From positions 1,798,001 through 1,862,000 of the forward strand of contig NZ_CP048810.1 in NCBI RefSeq assembly GCF_013347965.1: a DNA stretch of 64,000 bases, written 5' to 3'. This document shows positions 1-8,393 of this stretch, piece after piece. Source of the DNA: Pseudomonas bijieensis (GTDB lineage Bacteria; Pseudomonadota; Gammaproteobacteria; Pseudomonadales; Pseudomonadaceae). The stretch's first letter is position 1. Every line of letters starts with the position of its first letter. The notes below the pieces were generated by a model. That model saw only the letters and a program-made list of their open reading frames with translations, did not search any database and was not told the DNA's origin. A program made the position numbers and the translations under genes.

Positions 1-1686
1 GAACACCGAGTCGGTCTTGGAGCTGTACCAGCTCACTCGGCTGCCGACGACAAACGTCAACGGGTCCGCCAGTTTCAACCGCAGGGTCGAATACATCCCT
101 CGCTGCTCGGTAATGGTCTTGACCGGACCACCGCGCGTCGAGTTCTCGATGAAGTAACTGTCGTCCGGTTCGGGAATATGTCGATCCGGCTCGAACACAT
201 TCTGCTTCTGTGGCAGCAGCGCCACCGAGAAGAAGTCATCCTTGTCCGAGCGGCTGGCGTTGAAACCGACAATCAACTCATGTTGCTGCCCCAGGGCGTC
301 GAACTTGCCGTCCAGGTAGGCGTCAAGGCCGTAATCGACCTGGTCATAGTCGTACATGCTACCCAGCATGTTGGTGGTCGAGGTGCCGGGCGTTACCGAG
401 CCCGATGCAAACGCGTATTTGATGTCCTGGGTATTTTTCGTATAGACACTGGCGACCTTTACGGCCCAGTCATCATTGAGCTGATGCTTGAGATCGCCAA
501 ACACCGTGGTCCGCTGGCTGCGCCAGGTGTTCCACGATGGGTCCAGGCAAGTGGAACGACTGAGTTTCAGATCGCTGCCGTCCCGGTAGCGCGGAAGCCC
601 GCCCCAGCAGGGGCTTGCATCGACGTCTTCATAGGCAACGCCCACGCCTAGCGTCGTGTCGGGCGACAGATCGAAGTCCAGGGCGCCGTAATAGATCTGG
701 TCCTTGCGCCGGGCATCGTCGTAGAAATAATGCCGACTCTGCTCGGCGATCACCGCCCTGCCCCGCACGGTGCCCGAATCATTCAGCGGGCCACCGGTAT
801 CGACCTGCCCGCGGTAATTGTCCCAGGTACCGCCCGAAAGGCTGAGCTCCGTCTGGGCAGTGGCCTGGCCGCGTTTGCGGACGAAATTGACGCCGCCGGA
901 CGTGCCACCCGCCCCCTTCATCATCCCGGCGGCACCGCGCAGCACTTCGACGCGGTCGTAATAAGCCATGTCACTGCTGAAACTGTCGGCCTGGACATAG
1001 CTGTTGCCCATGTCCAGCGGAACGCCGTCGTATTGATACTGGCCAGACATCCGGAACCCGCGGGAATAGAAATACTTGCCGCCCATGGTCGAGTCGTAGA
1101 CGGTAATGCCAGGGGTCTTTTCCATGACTTGATCGATGGTATTGAGGTTCTGGTCATCGAGCATCTTGCGGGTAATCACCGTCACCGACTGCGGCGTTTC
1201 GCGCAGGGAGTGCTCGCCCTTGCCGATGGTGACCGCGCCCGTCGTGTAGGAATTGCTGTGCTCGGTGGTCGCCCCAAGCCGCTGTGCCTCGATGGTGGTT
1301 GCGTCCAGTTCCAGTGCCGAACCGCTGACCGGCACGGGGCGCAGCACGTACGTGCCGTTGGCCTGGAGGGCGGCTTGCAGGCCGCTACCAGCCAGAATGC
1401 GCGCAAAACCGTCGCCCACGCCGAAAGAGCCGCTCAGGCCGGGTGATCGCAAACCTTCGAGTTGCCGGGCATCGAACGAAATAGCGACACCGGCGGCGCT
1501 GGAGAAACGGGTCAGCACATCCACCAGGCTCGCGGCGCCGATATCGTAGGCCTGCACCGCGCGCTGCTGCGCCGCAGCCGCTGGAACCGGGCTGGCATTC
1601 ACCGCCGTGGCGCCGGCGGTCGTGACCGCCAGCAAACCTATTTTCACTGCAAACACCAGACGGCCCGGCGCGCTCACCCACGTCAT
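1..1686 (-). CDS. TonB-dependent siderophore receptor with STN signalling domain (C-terminus beyond window)
   Basis: This is an outer-membrane ferric-siderophore receptor that takes up iron complexes with TonB energy and signals ligand binding to a FecR-type anti-sigma factor. The first 562 residues are present and the beta-barrel end lies beyond base 1. A signal peptide of about 31 residues is followed by an STN (secretin/TonB N-terminal) domain at about residues 40-95, ending near the stretch NGTYVLRPV. The plug follows, with the typical words ETPQSVTVITRK, TPGITVYD, YYDRVEVLRGAAG and GGVNFVRKR. The start is the ATG at 1686, preceded by a gaggga Shine-Dalgarno. It lies downstream of the sigma/anti-sigma pair on the same strand with a 96-bp gap, the usual cell-surface-signalling order. 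The siderophore is unknown; a hydroxamate is a guess only. Confidence 0.93.
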   Translation of the reverse strand, partial: MTWVSAPGRLVFAVKIGLLAVTTAGATAVNASPVPAAAAQQRAVQAYDIGAASLVDVLTRFSSAAGVAISFDARQLEGLRSPGLSGSFGVGDGFARILAGSGLQAALQANGTYVLRPVPVSGSALELDATTIEAQRLGATTEHSNSYTTGAVTIGKGEHSLRETPQSVTVITRKMLDDQNLNTIDQVMEKTPGITVYDSTMGGKYFYSRGFRMSGQYQYDGVPLDMGNSYVQADSFSSDMAYYDRVEVLRGAAGMMKGAGGTSGGVNFVRKRGQATAQTELSLSGGTWDNYRGQVDTGGPLNDSGTVRGRAVIAEQSRHYFYDDARRKDQIYYGALDFDLSPDTTLGVGVAYEDVDASPCWGGLPRYRDGSDLKLSRSTCLDPSWNTWRSQRTTVFGDLKHQLNDDWAVKVASVYTKNTQDIKYAFASGSVTPGTSTTNMLGSMYDYDQVDYGLDAYLDGKFDALGQQHELIVGFNASRSDKDDFFSVALLPQKQNVFEPDRHIPEPDDSYFIENSTRGGPVKTITEQRGMYSTLRLKLADPLTFVVGSRVSWYSSKTDSVF

Positions 1687-1782
1687 ACTTTCCCTCCCCC
1701 AAACGGTCGATAAAAACTCACTGAGGAAGAGCCGAACGATGAGGATGAAAAGTGCAGGGGCTGGTTTTTTTATTACGCGGCA

Positions 1783-2742
1783 TTAGCGCCGATCGCCACC
1801 GGACACCTGGACCCAGAATCGGCTGTAGCGGGTCACCCGCAGCGAAAAACCGCTTTCCAGCGCCGCCAGGGCAAGATCGGTGTTATCGACGGGAAATACA
1901 CCGGAAACCTTCAAGTCGCCAATCGCCGGGTCCCAGCGCAGCACACCGGGACGGTAGCGCGACAGTTCATCCAGCAGCGCCGCCAGGGGACGGTCAATGG
2001 CGATGATGCTGCCCTTCTGCCAGGCACCGACCGACACATCGTTGCCACGCAGCGCCCCCAACGACCGCTCATTGAAATCCAGGCGCTGGCCGGCTTCGAC
2101 CCGCATCCTTGAACCAGTCGCCAGCAGGCTTACCTCGACCGCTTTCTCAAGCACCGCCACTTCGCCGCCCCCCGCCTGGCTACGGACGATAAACCGCGTG
2201 CCCAGCGCAAGCACTTCGGTCGGCCCAGTGACCACCTTGAATGGACGTCGCAAGGGATCGAACGCCGTCGTCACGAGGATCTCACCCCGCAACAGCTCCA
2301 GGCGCCGCTGCTGTCCATCGAAACGCACATTGATCGAGGTGTCAGTGTTGAGCAGGACCGTGCTGCCATCGGCCAGCTGGAACTCGCGACGCTCGCCCAC
2401 CGCGGTGCGGTGATCGCAAAACAGGTTCTGGGTTGCCTGGCTGCGCCAGCCCAGCCAGCCCAGGCCGCCGGCGGACGTCAGCAGCAAGGCGCTGCGCAAC
2501 ACCTGACGGCGGGATCGCTGGTGGGTGTCGCTCAAGGTCGGCGCCGCGAGGGCGCCCGGCACACTCGCCATCTGCTCGGCCACCGCGGCCATGCGCTGCC
2601 AGGCCTGGCCGTGCAACGGATCGGCAGCCAGCCAGGCGCGCCAATCGGCCCGGTCCGCGTCGGTCGCAATGCCGGAATGAAGCCGGGCGTACCAGCGCGC
2701 TGCCACACGGATAGCTTGCAACTCTTCGGCGGGCAGGTTCAT
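1783..2742 (-). CDS. FecR-family anti-sigma factor / transmembrane sensor
   Basis: This inner-membrane protein (319 aa) relays the signal from the receptor's STN domain to the cognate ECF sigma factor. The N-terminal cytoplasmic FecR_N-like part (about residues 10-55) contains the W-x-A-W-L-A-A-D-P-L-H-G-Q-A-W pattern typical of the family. One hydrophobic segment around residues 82-103 follows (SALLLTSAGGLGWLGW). The periplasmic FecR domain includes LADGSTVLLNTDTSINVRF and ends in a signalling domain matching the receptor STN region. The start is set by ATGA overlap with the sigma-factor stop (ATG at 2742, upstream stop at 2739-2741), indicating translational coupling. A longer frame extends upstream but only overlaps the sigma gene. 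Confidence 0.93.
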   Translation of the reverse strand: MNLPAEELQAIRVAARWYARLHSGIATDADRADWRAWLAADPLHGQAWQRMAAVAEQMASVPGALAAPTLSDTHQRSRRQVLRSALLLTSAGGLGWLGWRSQATQNLFCDHRTAVGERREFQLADGSTVLLNTDTSINVRFDGQQRRLELLRGEILVTTAFDPLRRPFKVVTGPTEVLALGTRFIVRSQAGGGEVAVLEKAVEVSLLATGSRMRVEAGQRLDFNERSLGALRGNDVSVGAWQKGSIIAIDRPLAALLDELSRYRPGVLRWDPAIGDLKVSGVFPVDNTDLALAALESGFSLRVTRYSRFWVQVSGGDRR

Positions 2743-3260
2743 GAAAGCTGCAATTGAATCTGCATCAGGCAGCAATGTTCCATGGCCTTGGCCATGTGGT
2801 TGTTGACCGTGCGTACGCTGACGCCCAGGCGCTCGGCAATCTGCGGGTACGTCAGGCCATCGAACTGCGACAGGATGAACGCCTGCCTGACGCGCGGCCC
2901 CAGCCCCAGGAGCAGGCGGTCGATCTCCATCAGGGCCTGGAGCAGGATCGCCTGTTCTTCCAGTGACGGGTGCTGCTCTTGCGGCATGGCCGCCAATGCT
3001 TCGAGGTAGGATTGTTCCAGCGAGCGGCGGCGAAACAGGTCGATCAGCAGCCCTTTGGCGATCATCGACAGGTACGGTCGCGGCTCGCGGATATCCAGCG
3101 CGGTGCGCGCCTTGATGACCCGCACAAACGTATCCTGGGTCAGGTCGGCGGCATCGAACGTATTGCCCAGACGCTTGCGCAACCAGCCCTGGAGCCAACT
3201 GTGATGATCACTGTACAGAACGTCGACAGCACTGCGTAGGGACAGATCGTTGGCGGGCAT
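2739..3260 (-). CDS. FecI-type ECF sigma factor (iron starvation sigma)
   Basis: This extracytoplasmic-function sigma factor of 173 aa probably directs transcription of the receptor gene downstream. Region 2 is visible at about residues 10-80 (AADLTQDTFVRVI, then PRPYLSMIAKGLLIDLFRRR). Region 4 with its helix-turn-helix is at about residues 110-165 (LTYPQIAERLGVSVRTVNNHMAKAM). The length and the R-x-Y-L-x-x-I-A-x-x-L-x-x-D motif are typical of the FecI/PvdS group. It is the first gene of the fecI-fecR-receptor set and overlaps fecR by four bases. A Fur-box-like sequence lies about 23 bp upstream of the start, so iron repression is likely. Confidence 0.93.
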   Translation of the reverse strand: MPANDLSLRSAVDVLYSDHHSWLQGWLRKRLGNTFDAADLTQDTFVRVIKARTALDIREPRPYLSMIAKGLLIDLFRRRSLEQSYLEALAAMPQEQHPSLEEQAILLQALMEIDRLLLGLGPRVRQAFILSQFDGLTYPQIAERLGVSVRTVNNHMAKAMEHCCLMQIQLQLS

Positions 3261-3282
3261 GGCAATGGAATAATTCGCGACT

Positions 3283-3301
3283 GATAATGACTCGCATTGT
3301 C
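3283..3301 (-). promoter_or_regulatory. Fur box upstream of the ECF sigma gene
   Basis: The 19-mer gataatgactcgcattgtc matches the Fur consensus gataatgataatcattatc at 14 of 19 positions, with an intact left half. It ends about 23 bp before the sigma-factor start, so it would overlap the promoter. Fur-Fe(II) repression of iron-starvation sigma genes is established in Pseudomonas; its use here is inferred from position. Confidence 0.7.
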
Positions 3302-3362
3302 ATGGAGGCCATCGCCGCTTGCAACCCAAACGTGCTCGGCCGCCTTCATCCTCTGGAATCAA

Positions 3363-3770
3363 TCAGTTGATGGAATGATTTTTCACCGTGCTTTCCACCA
3401 GGTCCAGCATCTGTCCCAGGGCCCAGGGTTTGGCAATGAACGATGCGTGGTGCTTGATTCCAGCGCTTTCCGGCGTCTCGTAACCGGACATGATCAGCAA
3501 CGGTATCTGCGGCCAGCGGTCTCCGGTCAGGTTGGCCAGGTCCGCGCCGTCGATCCTGCCGGGCATGGTGATGTCGGTGAGCAGCAGGTCCACGTAGTGG
3601 GCGCTCTCTTCGAGGAACGTCAGCGCCGCATCGGCGCTTTCCCGAGGCTCCACGACGAACCCTTCCTCCTCCAGGATCTCGCAGAGGAACTCCAGGATCG
3701 TGGGATCGTCCTCCACGACGAGAATCAAACGTGTAGTCGCTTGGCCATTGCCATTTGGCATCGAATTCAT
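3363..3770 (-). CDS. Single-domain response regulator (CheY-like receiver)
   Basis: This 135-aa protein has only a phosphoacceptor receiver domain. The acidic pair is in LILVVEDDPTILEFL, the phosphorylatable Asp is in LLLTDITMPG, the conserved Ser/Thr region is LLIMSGYE and the Lys is in ASFIAKPW. There is no output domain, so it probably acts in a phosphorelay or by protein contact; no histidine kinase is nearby. The start chosen is ATG 3770, with aaggag eight bases upstream. A frame open to 3971 would add about 67 residues of low-quality sequence running through the LexA box, and I reject it. The gene is divergent from topB. Confidence 0.88.
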   Translation of the reverse strand: MNSMPNGNGQATTRLILVVEDDPTILEFLCEILEEEGFVVEPRESADAALTFLEESAHYVDLLLTDITMPGRIDGADLANLTGDRWPQIPLLIMSGYETPESAGIKHHASFIAKPWALGQMLDLVESTVKNHSIN

Positions 3771-3922
3771 GAAAGTGACTCTCCTTGACCTCATAAACCT
3801 TCTTTGCGGGATCAACCGCCTTGAAGTTATGAGCGATCCCCCTGCGAGAAATTCATTCTGCGTGCCAACTGGCCGCCGAATGTCACGCCAGCCCTCTTGG
3901 CAACGCAGCGCAACGTTTTTAT

Positions 3923-3938
3923 CTGTATATCCATACAG
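3923..3938. promoter_or_regulatory. LexA (SOS) box between response regulator and topB
   Basis: The sequence ctgtatatccatacag has the CTG-N10-CAG form of the gamma-proteobacterial LexA site and is close to the ctgtatatatatacag consensus. It sits about 72 bp before the topB start and about 150 bp before the divergent response-regulator start, in an AT-rich patch suited to a promoter. The LexA function is inferred from motif and position. Confidence 0.7.
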
Positions 3939-4009
3939 ATAAAACTTGCCCTGGCGCGCATCCATGACCATGCTACAGCCCCATGAAATCTGCTCAGGAA
4001 AAGGGCGCT

Positions 4010-5956
4010 ATGCAGCTGTACCTGTGTGAAAAACCGTCCCAGGCCAAGGACATCGCCGCTGTACTCGGCGCCACGCGCCGTGGCGACGGTTGCTGGCTGG
4101 GCCCCGGCGTCACGGTCACCTGGTGCATCGGCCATCTGCTGGAAACCGCCCCGCCCGATGCCTACGATGCCCGCTACAAGCGCTGGGTCCTGGCCGACCT
4201 GCCAATCGTGCCCGCGCAATGGAAAATGACCGTCAAGCCGAAAACCGCCAGCCAGTACAAAGCGGTCAAGCGCCTGCTGGGGGAAGCGAAGGAGTTGGTC
4301 ATCGCTACCGACGCCGACCGTGAAGGCGAAATGATCGCCCGGGAGCTGGTGGAACATTGCCGCTATCGCGGGCCAATCCGACGGCTATGGCTGTCGGCCC
4401 TGGACGAAGCGTCGATCCGCAAGGCCCTGGCCGCCCTCAAGCCGGGCATCGAAACCTTCAACCTGTATCACTCGGCCCTGGGCCGTTCCCGGGCCGACTG
4501 GCTGATCGGCATGAACATGAGTCGCCTGTTCACCCTGCTGGGGCGCCAGTCCGGCTACCAGGGCGTGTTGCCGGTGGGGCGCGTGCAGACCCCTACGCTG
4601 CGGCTGGTGGTGGACCGCGACCGCAGCATCGCCGACTTCGTGCCGGTCGCCTATTGGGCCATCGACGTGCAACTGAGCCACGAAGGTACGGCATTCATCG
4701 CCCAGTGGCGCGCCGATCCGGATGCCTGCGACGACCAGGAGCGCTGCCTGAACCAGGCCCTGGCCCGGGACGCCGCTCATGCCATGAGCAACGCCGCCAC
4801 CGCCCGGACGCTGAAGGTACGTACCGAGCGCCTGCGCGAAGCGGCACCGTTGCCCTTCGACCTGGGCACGCTACAGGAGGTCTGCTCGAAGAAACTTGGC
4901 CTGGGTGCCCAGGAAACCCTGGACATTGCCCAGTCGCTCTACGAGACCTACAAGCTCATCACCTACCCGCGCAGCGATTGCGGTTTCCTGCCCTTGAGCC
5001 AGCACAGTGAAGCACCGGCCATCCTGGCCGCCCTCGCCCAGGCCGACCCGAGCCTGGCGCCGCTGCGCGAGCACCTGCAGCCGCAGCGCAAGTCCCGGGC
5101 CTGGAACGACGCCAAGGTCAGTGCTCACCACGGCATCATTCCCACCGCCGCCGCCAAGAACCTCGACAAGCTCGCCGGCAAACAGCGAGCGGTCTATACG
5201 CTGATTCGCGCGCGCTACCTGGCGCAGTTCCTGCCCAACCACGAATACGACCGGACCCTGGCCGACTTCGACTGTGCCGGCCAGGCGCTGCGTGCCGTGG
5301 GCAAGCAGATCGTCGAACCCGGCTGGAAACGCGCCCTGCCCGAAGCGCTGGCGCCGGCACGGGGCCGTGAAGCACCGGCACCGCAAACCCTGCCGGCATT
5401 GGCCGAAGGTCGCGATTGCGCGGTGGATGAGGTGAAACCCAAGGACCTGTGGACCCAACCCCCCAAGCCCTTCACCGAAGGCGACTTGATCAAGGCAATG
5501 AAGAACGTCGCCAAACTGGTGGAGGATCCGCTGCTCAAGCAAAAGCTCAAGGACACCACCGGCATCGGCACCGAAGCGACCCGGGCCTCGATCATCCAGG
5601 GGCTGCTCGACCGCGGTTACCTGGTGAAAAACGGCAAGGCCTTGTCCGCGACCCCGGCGGCGTTCAGCCTGATCGACGCCGTGCCCCGGGCCATCGCCGA
5701 CCCGGGCACCACCGCCATCTGGGAACAGGCGCTGGACATGGTGCAAAGCGGGGAAATGAGCCTGGAAGAATTCGTGACCCGGCAAGCCGCCTGGATGAGC
5801 AAGCATGTCGCCCGCTGCCAGGGCATGAGCCTGACCATCAACGGCCCGGCCAGCCCCGCCGGGCGCGGCGCAACGCCGTGGAAGAACAAGCGCAAGCCAG
5901 CCAAGCGCAAGACAGGCGGCGCACCGCGCAAGGCGACTAAAGCCAAAGCGACCTGA
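4010..5956 (+). CDS. topB: DNA topoisomerase III
   Basis: This type IA topoisomerase (648 aa; E. coli TopB is about 650) decatenates and relaxes DNA through a single-strand break. The Toprim domain is at the N-terminus (LYLCEKPSQAKDIAAVLG, and ATDADREGE with the metal-binding acidic residues). The type IA core holds the active-site tyrosine at about residue 319 in LITYPRSDC. The C-terminal tail is rich in Lys and Arg, typical of TopB. Start ATG 4010 is preceded by aggaaaagg and gives the classical N-terminus; an ATG at 3983 would add nine residues. A LexA-like box in the promoter region suggests damage-inducible expression, which is not a standard trait of topB. Confidence 0.97.
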   Translation: MQLYLCEKPSQAKDIAAVLGATRRGDGCWLGPGVTVTWCIGHLLETAPPDAYDARYKRWVLADLPIVPAQWKMTVKPKTASQYKAVKRLLGEAKELVIATDADREGEMIARELVEHCRYRGPIRRLWLSALDEASIRKALAALKPGIETFNLYHSALGRSRADWLIGMNMSRLFTLLGRQSGYQGVLPVGRVQTPTLRLVVDRDRSIADFVPVAYWAIDVQLSHEGTAFIAQWRADPDACDDQERCLNQALARDAAHAMSNAATARTLKVRTERLREAAPLPFDLGTLQEVCSKKLGLGAQETLDIAQSLYETYKLITYPRSDCGFLPLSQHSEAPAILAALAQADPSLAPLREHLQPQRKSRAWNDAKVSAHHGIIPTAAAKNLDKLAGKQRAVYTLIRARYLAQFLPNHEYDRTLADFDCAGQALRAVGKQIVEPGWKRALPEALAPARGREAPAPQTLPALAEGRDCAVDEVKPKDLWTQPPKPFTEGDLIKAMKNVAKLVEDPLLKQKLKDTTGIGTEATRASIIQGLLDRGYLVKNGKALSATPAAFSLIDAVPRAIADPGTTAIWEQALDMVQSGEMSLEEFVTRQAAWMSKHVARCQGMSLTINGPASPAGRGATPWKNKRKPAKRKTGGAPRKATKAKAT

Positions 5957-5981
5957 TGAATACGTGTTCGCCGTGTCGCCC

Positions 5982-6073
5982 TGTGGGAGCGAGCCTGCTC
6001 GCGATAGCGTTACTTGAATCACCTTGGATATCGACTGGTACACCGTCATCGCGAGCAGGCTCGCTCCCACAGG
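5982..6073. repeat. REP doublet (REPIN)
   Basis: Two inverted copies of tgtgggagcgagcctgctcg face each other across about 50 bp, directly after topB. No transposase is nearby. Confidence 0.9.
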
Positions 6074-6589
6074 GATATCTGCCCTGAGCCAGAATTCTCA
6101 TAACAAAACCATTTTGTCCGACAATATGTAGTGACCAAAAATAATCACTACAAAACCGTTGACGCCTCCGATTTGCCCTTGCATGATGCAGACGTCTCCC
6201 CGATCGGGAGTACAGGCAACTGTTTGAGCAAGCTCGTCTGACCGCCGAGCTGTTTTTTGGATAAGGGACTGCCCACAAGGCAGATTGAAGGTGCTGACCT
6301 GGCATGACCGTCCGGTAACAAGGACGAGAAACGTCGGCGAAGATCCTCATGACGCACGTGGTCGACCCTCGAAAGTTGACACTGGCTGAAGATTCTTCGC
6401 TGTTTCTCTTCGTTGTAGCGCATTTGCGTAGCGGCCCTTCGATAAACACTACACAACCGATGCATGACCCCGCCGAAGTTCGACGGACGAATGCTGACGA
6501 CCTGGTTTCGGTATCAGGTGCCACTTACCGAGAAGCGAAGTTTTTGCGAACCACCAGACAGATCAACCAAATGGTCAAGGGGCTTACAC
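6074..6589. other. 516-bp intergenic stretch, no recognised gene
   Basis: This stretch follows the REP doublet and precedes a 109-aa hypothetical gene. It is AT-richer than its surroundings at its left end. Short frames exist (for example about 6349-6603 on +) but have no convincing ribosome site or family pattern. It contains a ttgaca hexamer near 6377. A long leader, promoter region or unannotated small RNA is possible; I could not identify one. Confidence 0.5.
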
Positions 6590-6919
6590 ATGAATCTGAA
6601 TAATCAACCATCTATTGATGAACTGGCTCGCATGTTCGCAGCGCACAAGGACACTCTCGACAGCCATATCCTGTGGATCAGCAAGACTGGCCAGGTGCAT
6701 ATGGACTGCCTGTCTCCCTATACCCAGGAAGACGAGTTCGATAAGAACACACAAGACCTGTGTGCCCGGCTGAAGATGTACCGTCGCGGCCAGGGTTACG
6801 TCGGCAAGAAGGCCGCTGCGGACAAGGACTTCATGGGACGCGTCCTGCAGACGCTGACCCAGGCCTGGGAGTCGATGCAGAACACCTCGCAAGTGCGAGT
6901 CATCGACCGCCTCTGCTGA
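6590..6919 (+). CDS. Conserved hypothetical protein (109 aa)
   Basis: I do not recognise the family. The protein is soluble, mixed charged and polar, with no signal peptide or membrane segment. It contains a DSHILWISKTGQVHMD stretch suggesting a beta-hairpin and a helical C-terminal half. Start ATG 6590 is chosen because aagggg lies just upstream; the longer open frame back to 6464 has no ribosome site. A strong intrinsic terminator follows the stop, showing that this is a real transcription unit, probably monocistronic. Confidence 0.75.
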   Translation: MNLNNQPSIDELARMFAAHKDTLDSHILWISKTGQVHMDCLSPYTQEDEFDKNTQDLCARLKMYRRGQGYVGKKAAADKDFMGRVLQTLTQAWESMQNTSQVRVIDRLC

Positions 6920-6937
6920 TTGCACATGAATGAAACA

Positions 6938-6971
6938 GGGCCCGCTCCTCAACCAGGAGCGGGCCCTTTTT
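6938..6971 (+). terminator. Intrinsic terminator
   Basis: A 12-bp perfect stem (gggcccgctcct paired with aggagcgggccc) with a short loop is followed by ttttt. It ends the 109-aa gene and may also act on the converging glutaminase transcript. Confidence 0.9.
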
Positions 6972-6979
6972 CGTGATGC

Positions 6980-7888
6980 TTAGAACACTGACCAGCCGAT
7001 CCGCTGGCTCATCAACTCCAGCGCCGCCATGCCGGCCAGGGAGTTACCGGCGGCGTTGAGTTCCGGCGACCACACGCACACCGTGAACCGCCCTGGTACC
7101 ACCGCGACGATCCCGCCGCCAACACCGCTCTTGCCCGGCAAGCCGACGCGATAAGCGAAATTGCCGGCCTCATCGTACAAGCCGCTGGTGGCCATGATGG
7201 AGTTGACCTGCTGGGTCTGCCGAGCGCTGAGAATTTGTTCGCCGCTGTGCTTGCAGAACCCATCGTTGGCCAGGAAACAGAAAGCCCGTGCCAGGTCGAT
7301 GCAACTCATCCGCAGGGCACAGTGGCTGAAATAACTGCGCAACACCGCTTCCACGTCGTTCTCGAAGTTACCGAACGATTGCATCAGGTACGCCATTGCC
7401 GCGTTCCGGGCGCGGTGCTGGTATTCCGACTCGGCGACCTTGCCATCCACCATCACCTGCGGGTTGCCCGACAGCCGCCGTACGAAATCGCGCATCGACA
7501 GCGCCGGCGCGGCGAAACGCGACTGGTTGATATCGCAGATAACCAAGGCGCCAGCGTTGATGAACGGGTTGCGCGGCCGACCGCGTTCGAATTCCAGTTG
7601 CACCAGGGAGTTGAAAGGTTGGCCGGATGGCTCATGGCCCAGGCGTTCCCAGATCGCTTCGCCGGAATGCCCGATGGCCTGCACCAGGCTGAACACCTTG
7701 GAAATACTCTGCACCGAAAACGCTGTTTCGGCGTCGCCAGCGCAATACATCTCGCCGTCGTTGCCATACACGGCAATACCCAACTGGTTGGGCGCCACAG
7801 TGCCCAGGGCCGGGATATAGTCGGCCACCTTGCCCTGACCAATCAGGGGGCGAACCGCATCAAGGATCTCGTTCAACAGTACTTGCAT
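6980..7888 (-). CDS. glsA: Glutaminase
   Basis: This serine-dependent glutaminase (302 aa) hydrolyses L-glutamine to glutamate and ammonia in the cytoplasm. It has the beta-lactamase-like fold family signature: Ser61-x-x-Lys64 in [10 protein letters not shown], the NPFINAGA block, the YxxxCA-like block in YFSHCALRM, and the glycine-rich [12 protein letters not shown] near the C-terminus. Length agrees with the bacterial GlsA/YneH family (about 300-310). The gene stands alone, converging on the terminator of the preceding gene. Confidence 0.96.
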   Translation of the reverse strand: MQVLLNEILDAVRPLIGQGKVADYIPALGTVAPNQLGIAVYGNDGEMYCAGDAETAFSVQSISKVFSLVQAIGHSGEAIWERLGHEPSGQPFNSLVQLEFERGRPRNPFINAGALVICDINQSRFAAPALSMRDFVRRLSGNPQVMVDGKVAESEYQHRARNAAMAYLMQSFGNFENDVEAVLRSYFSHCALRMSCIDLARAFCFLANDGFCKHSGEQILSARQTQQVNSIMATSGLYDEAGNFAYRVGLPGKSGVGGGIVAVVPGRFTVCVWSPELNAAGNSLAGMAALELMSQRIGWSVF

Positions 7889-8023
7889 ATGCGCGGGGTC
7901 CAGTCATTCCCCGTTCGAGTGCGGGGATACAGACGCTAGACGCTGGTAGGCGGGATCAGAGCACACTGATTATCAAGCTTCAGGCACACAACCCTGTAGC
8001 AAGGGAGCTGTGGGTGCAGACTT

Positions 8024-8112
8024 TGTGGGAGCAAGGCTTGCCCGCGATGAAGATGACATGGTCTATCTGGAACCGAGTCGCCTGCTTCGCGGGCAAGCCT
8101 TGCTCCCACAGG
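8024..8112. repeat. REP doublet, gcaaggcttgcccgcg variant
   Basis: Inverted copies of tgtgggagcaaggcttgccc flank a spacer of about 45 bp. This is a sequence variant of the main REP class, between glsA and a small gene. Confidence 0.88.
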
Positions 8113-8189
8113 GTGTGGGCGTTTTCATGGGCGCTTGTCGTCGAATCGAGCGGTCTATAGTTCAAAGGATCAATCGGCAGGAGTAGACG

Positions 8190-8384
8190 ATGCGACAGAT
8201 CATGCAAAAAGAACCTTGGTGGGCCTCGCCACCCAAGCCCGGGCAGGATGAAAGCGAGCTGGAATGGGGCTGGCTGGTAATCTACAGCGAAGGCGAGCCG
8301 CGCTTCGAATTCATCAAGGAGCGCCCATCGGACGAGCAGATCCGCCAACGCAAAGGTTGTCGCGTCACCCTTGGCTCAGAATGA
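8190..8384 (+). CDS. Small hypothetical protein (64 aa)
   Basis: The family is not recognised. Start ATG 8190 has aggag six bases upstream, which supports translation. The protein is acidic and Trp-rich (WWASPPKPG, ELEWGWLVIYS), soluble, with no signal peptide. It converges with the lipoprotein gene, leaving only a few bases between the two stops. Confidence 0.7.
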   Translation: MRQIMQKEPWWASPPKPGQDESELEWGWLVIYSEGEPRFEFIKERPSDEQIRQRKGCRVTLGSE

Positions 8385-8393
8385 GCCGGCCCG

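Noticed and set aside
4871..6070. Long minus-strand frame across topB and the REP
   Set aside because: It runs into an REP element and opposes the certain topB gene.
6349..6603. 84-codon plus-strand frame before the 109-aa gene
   Set aside because: No ribosome site, overlaps the better-supported start region, and composition is not gene-like.
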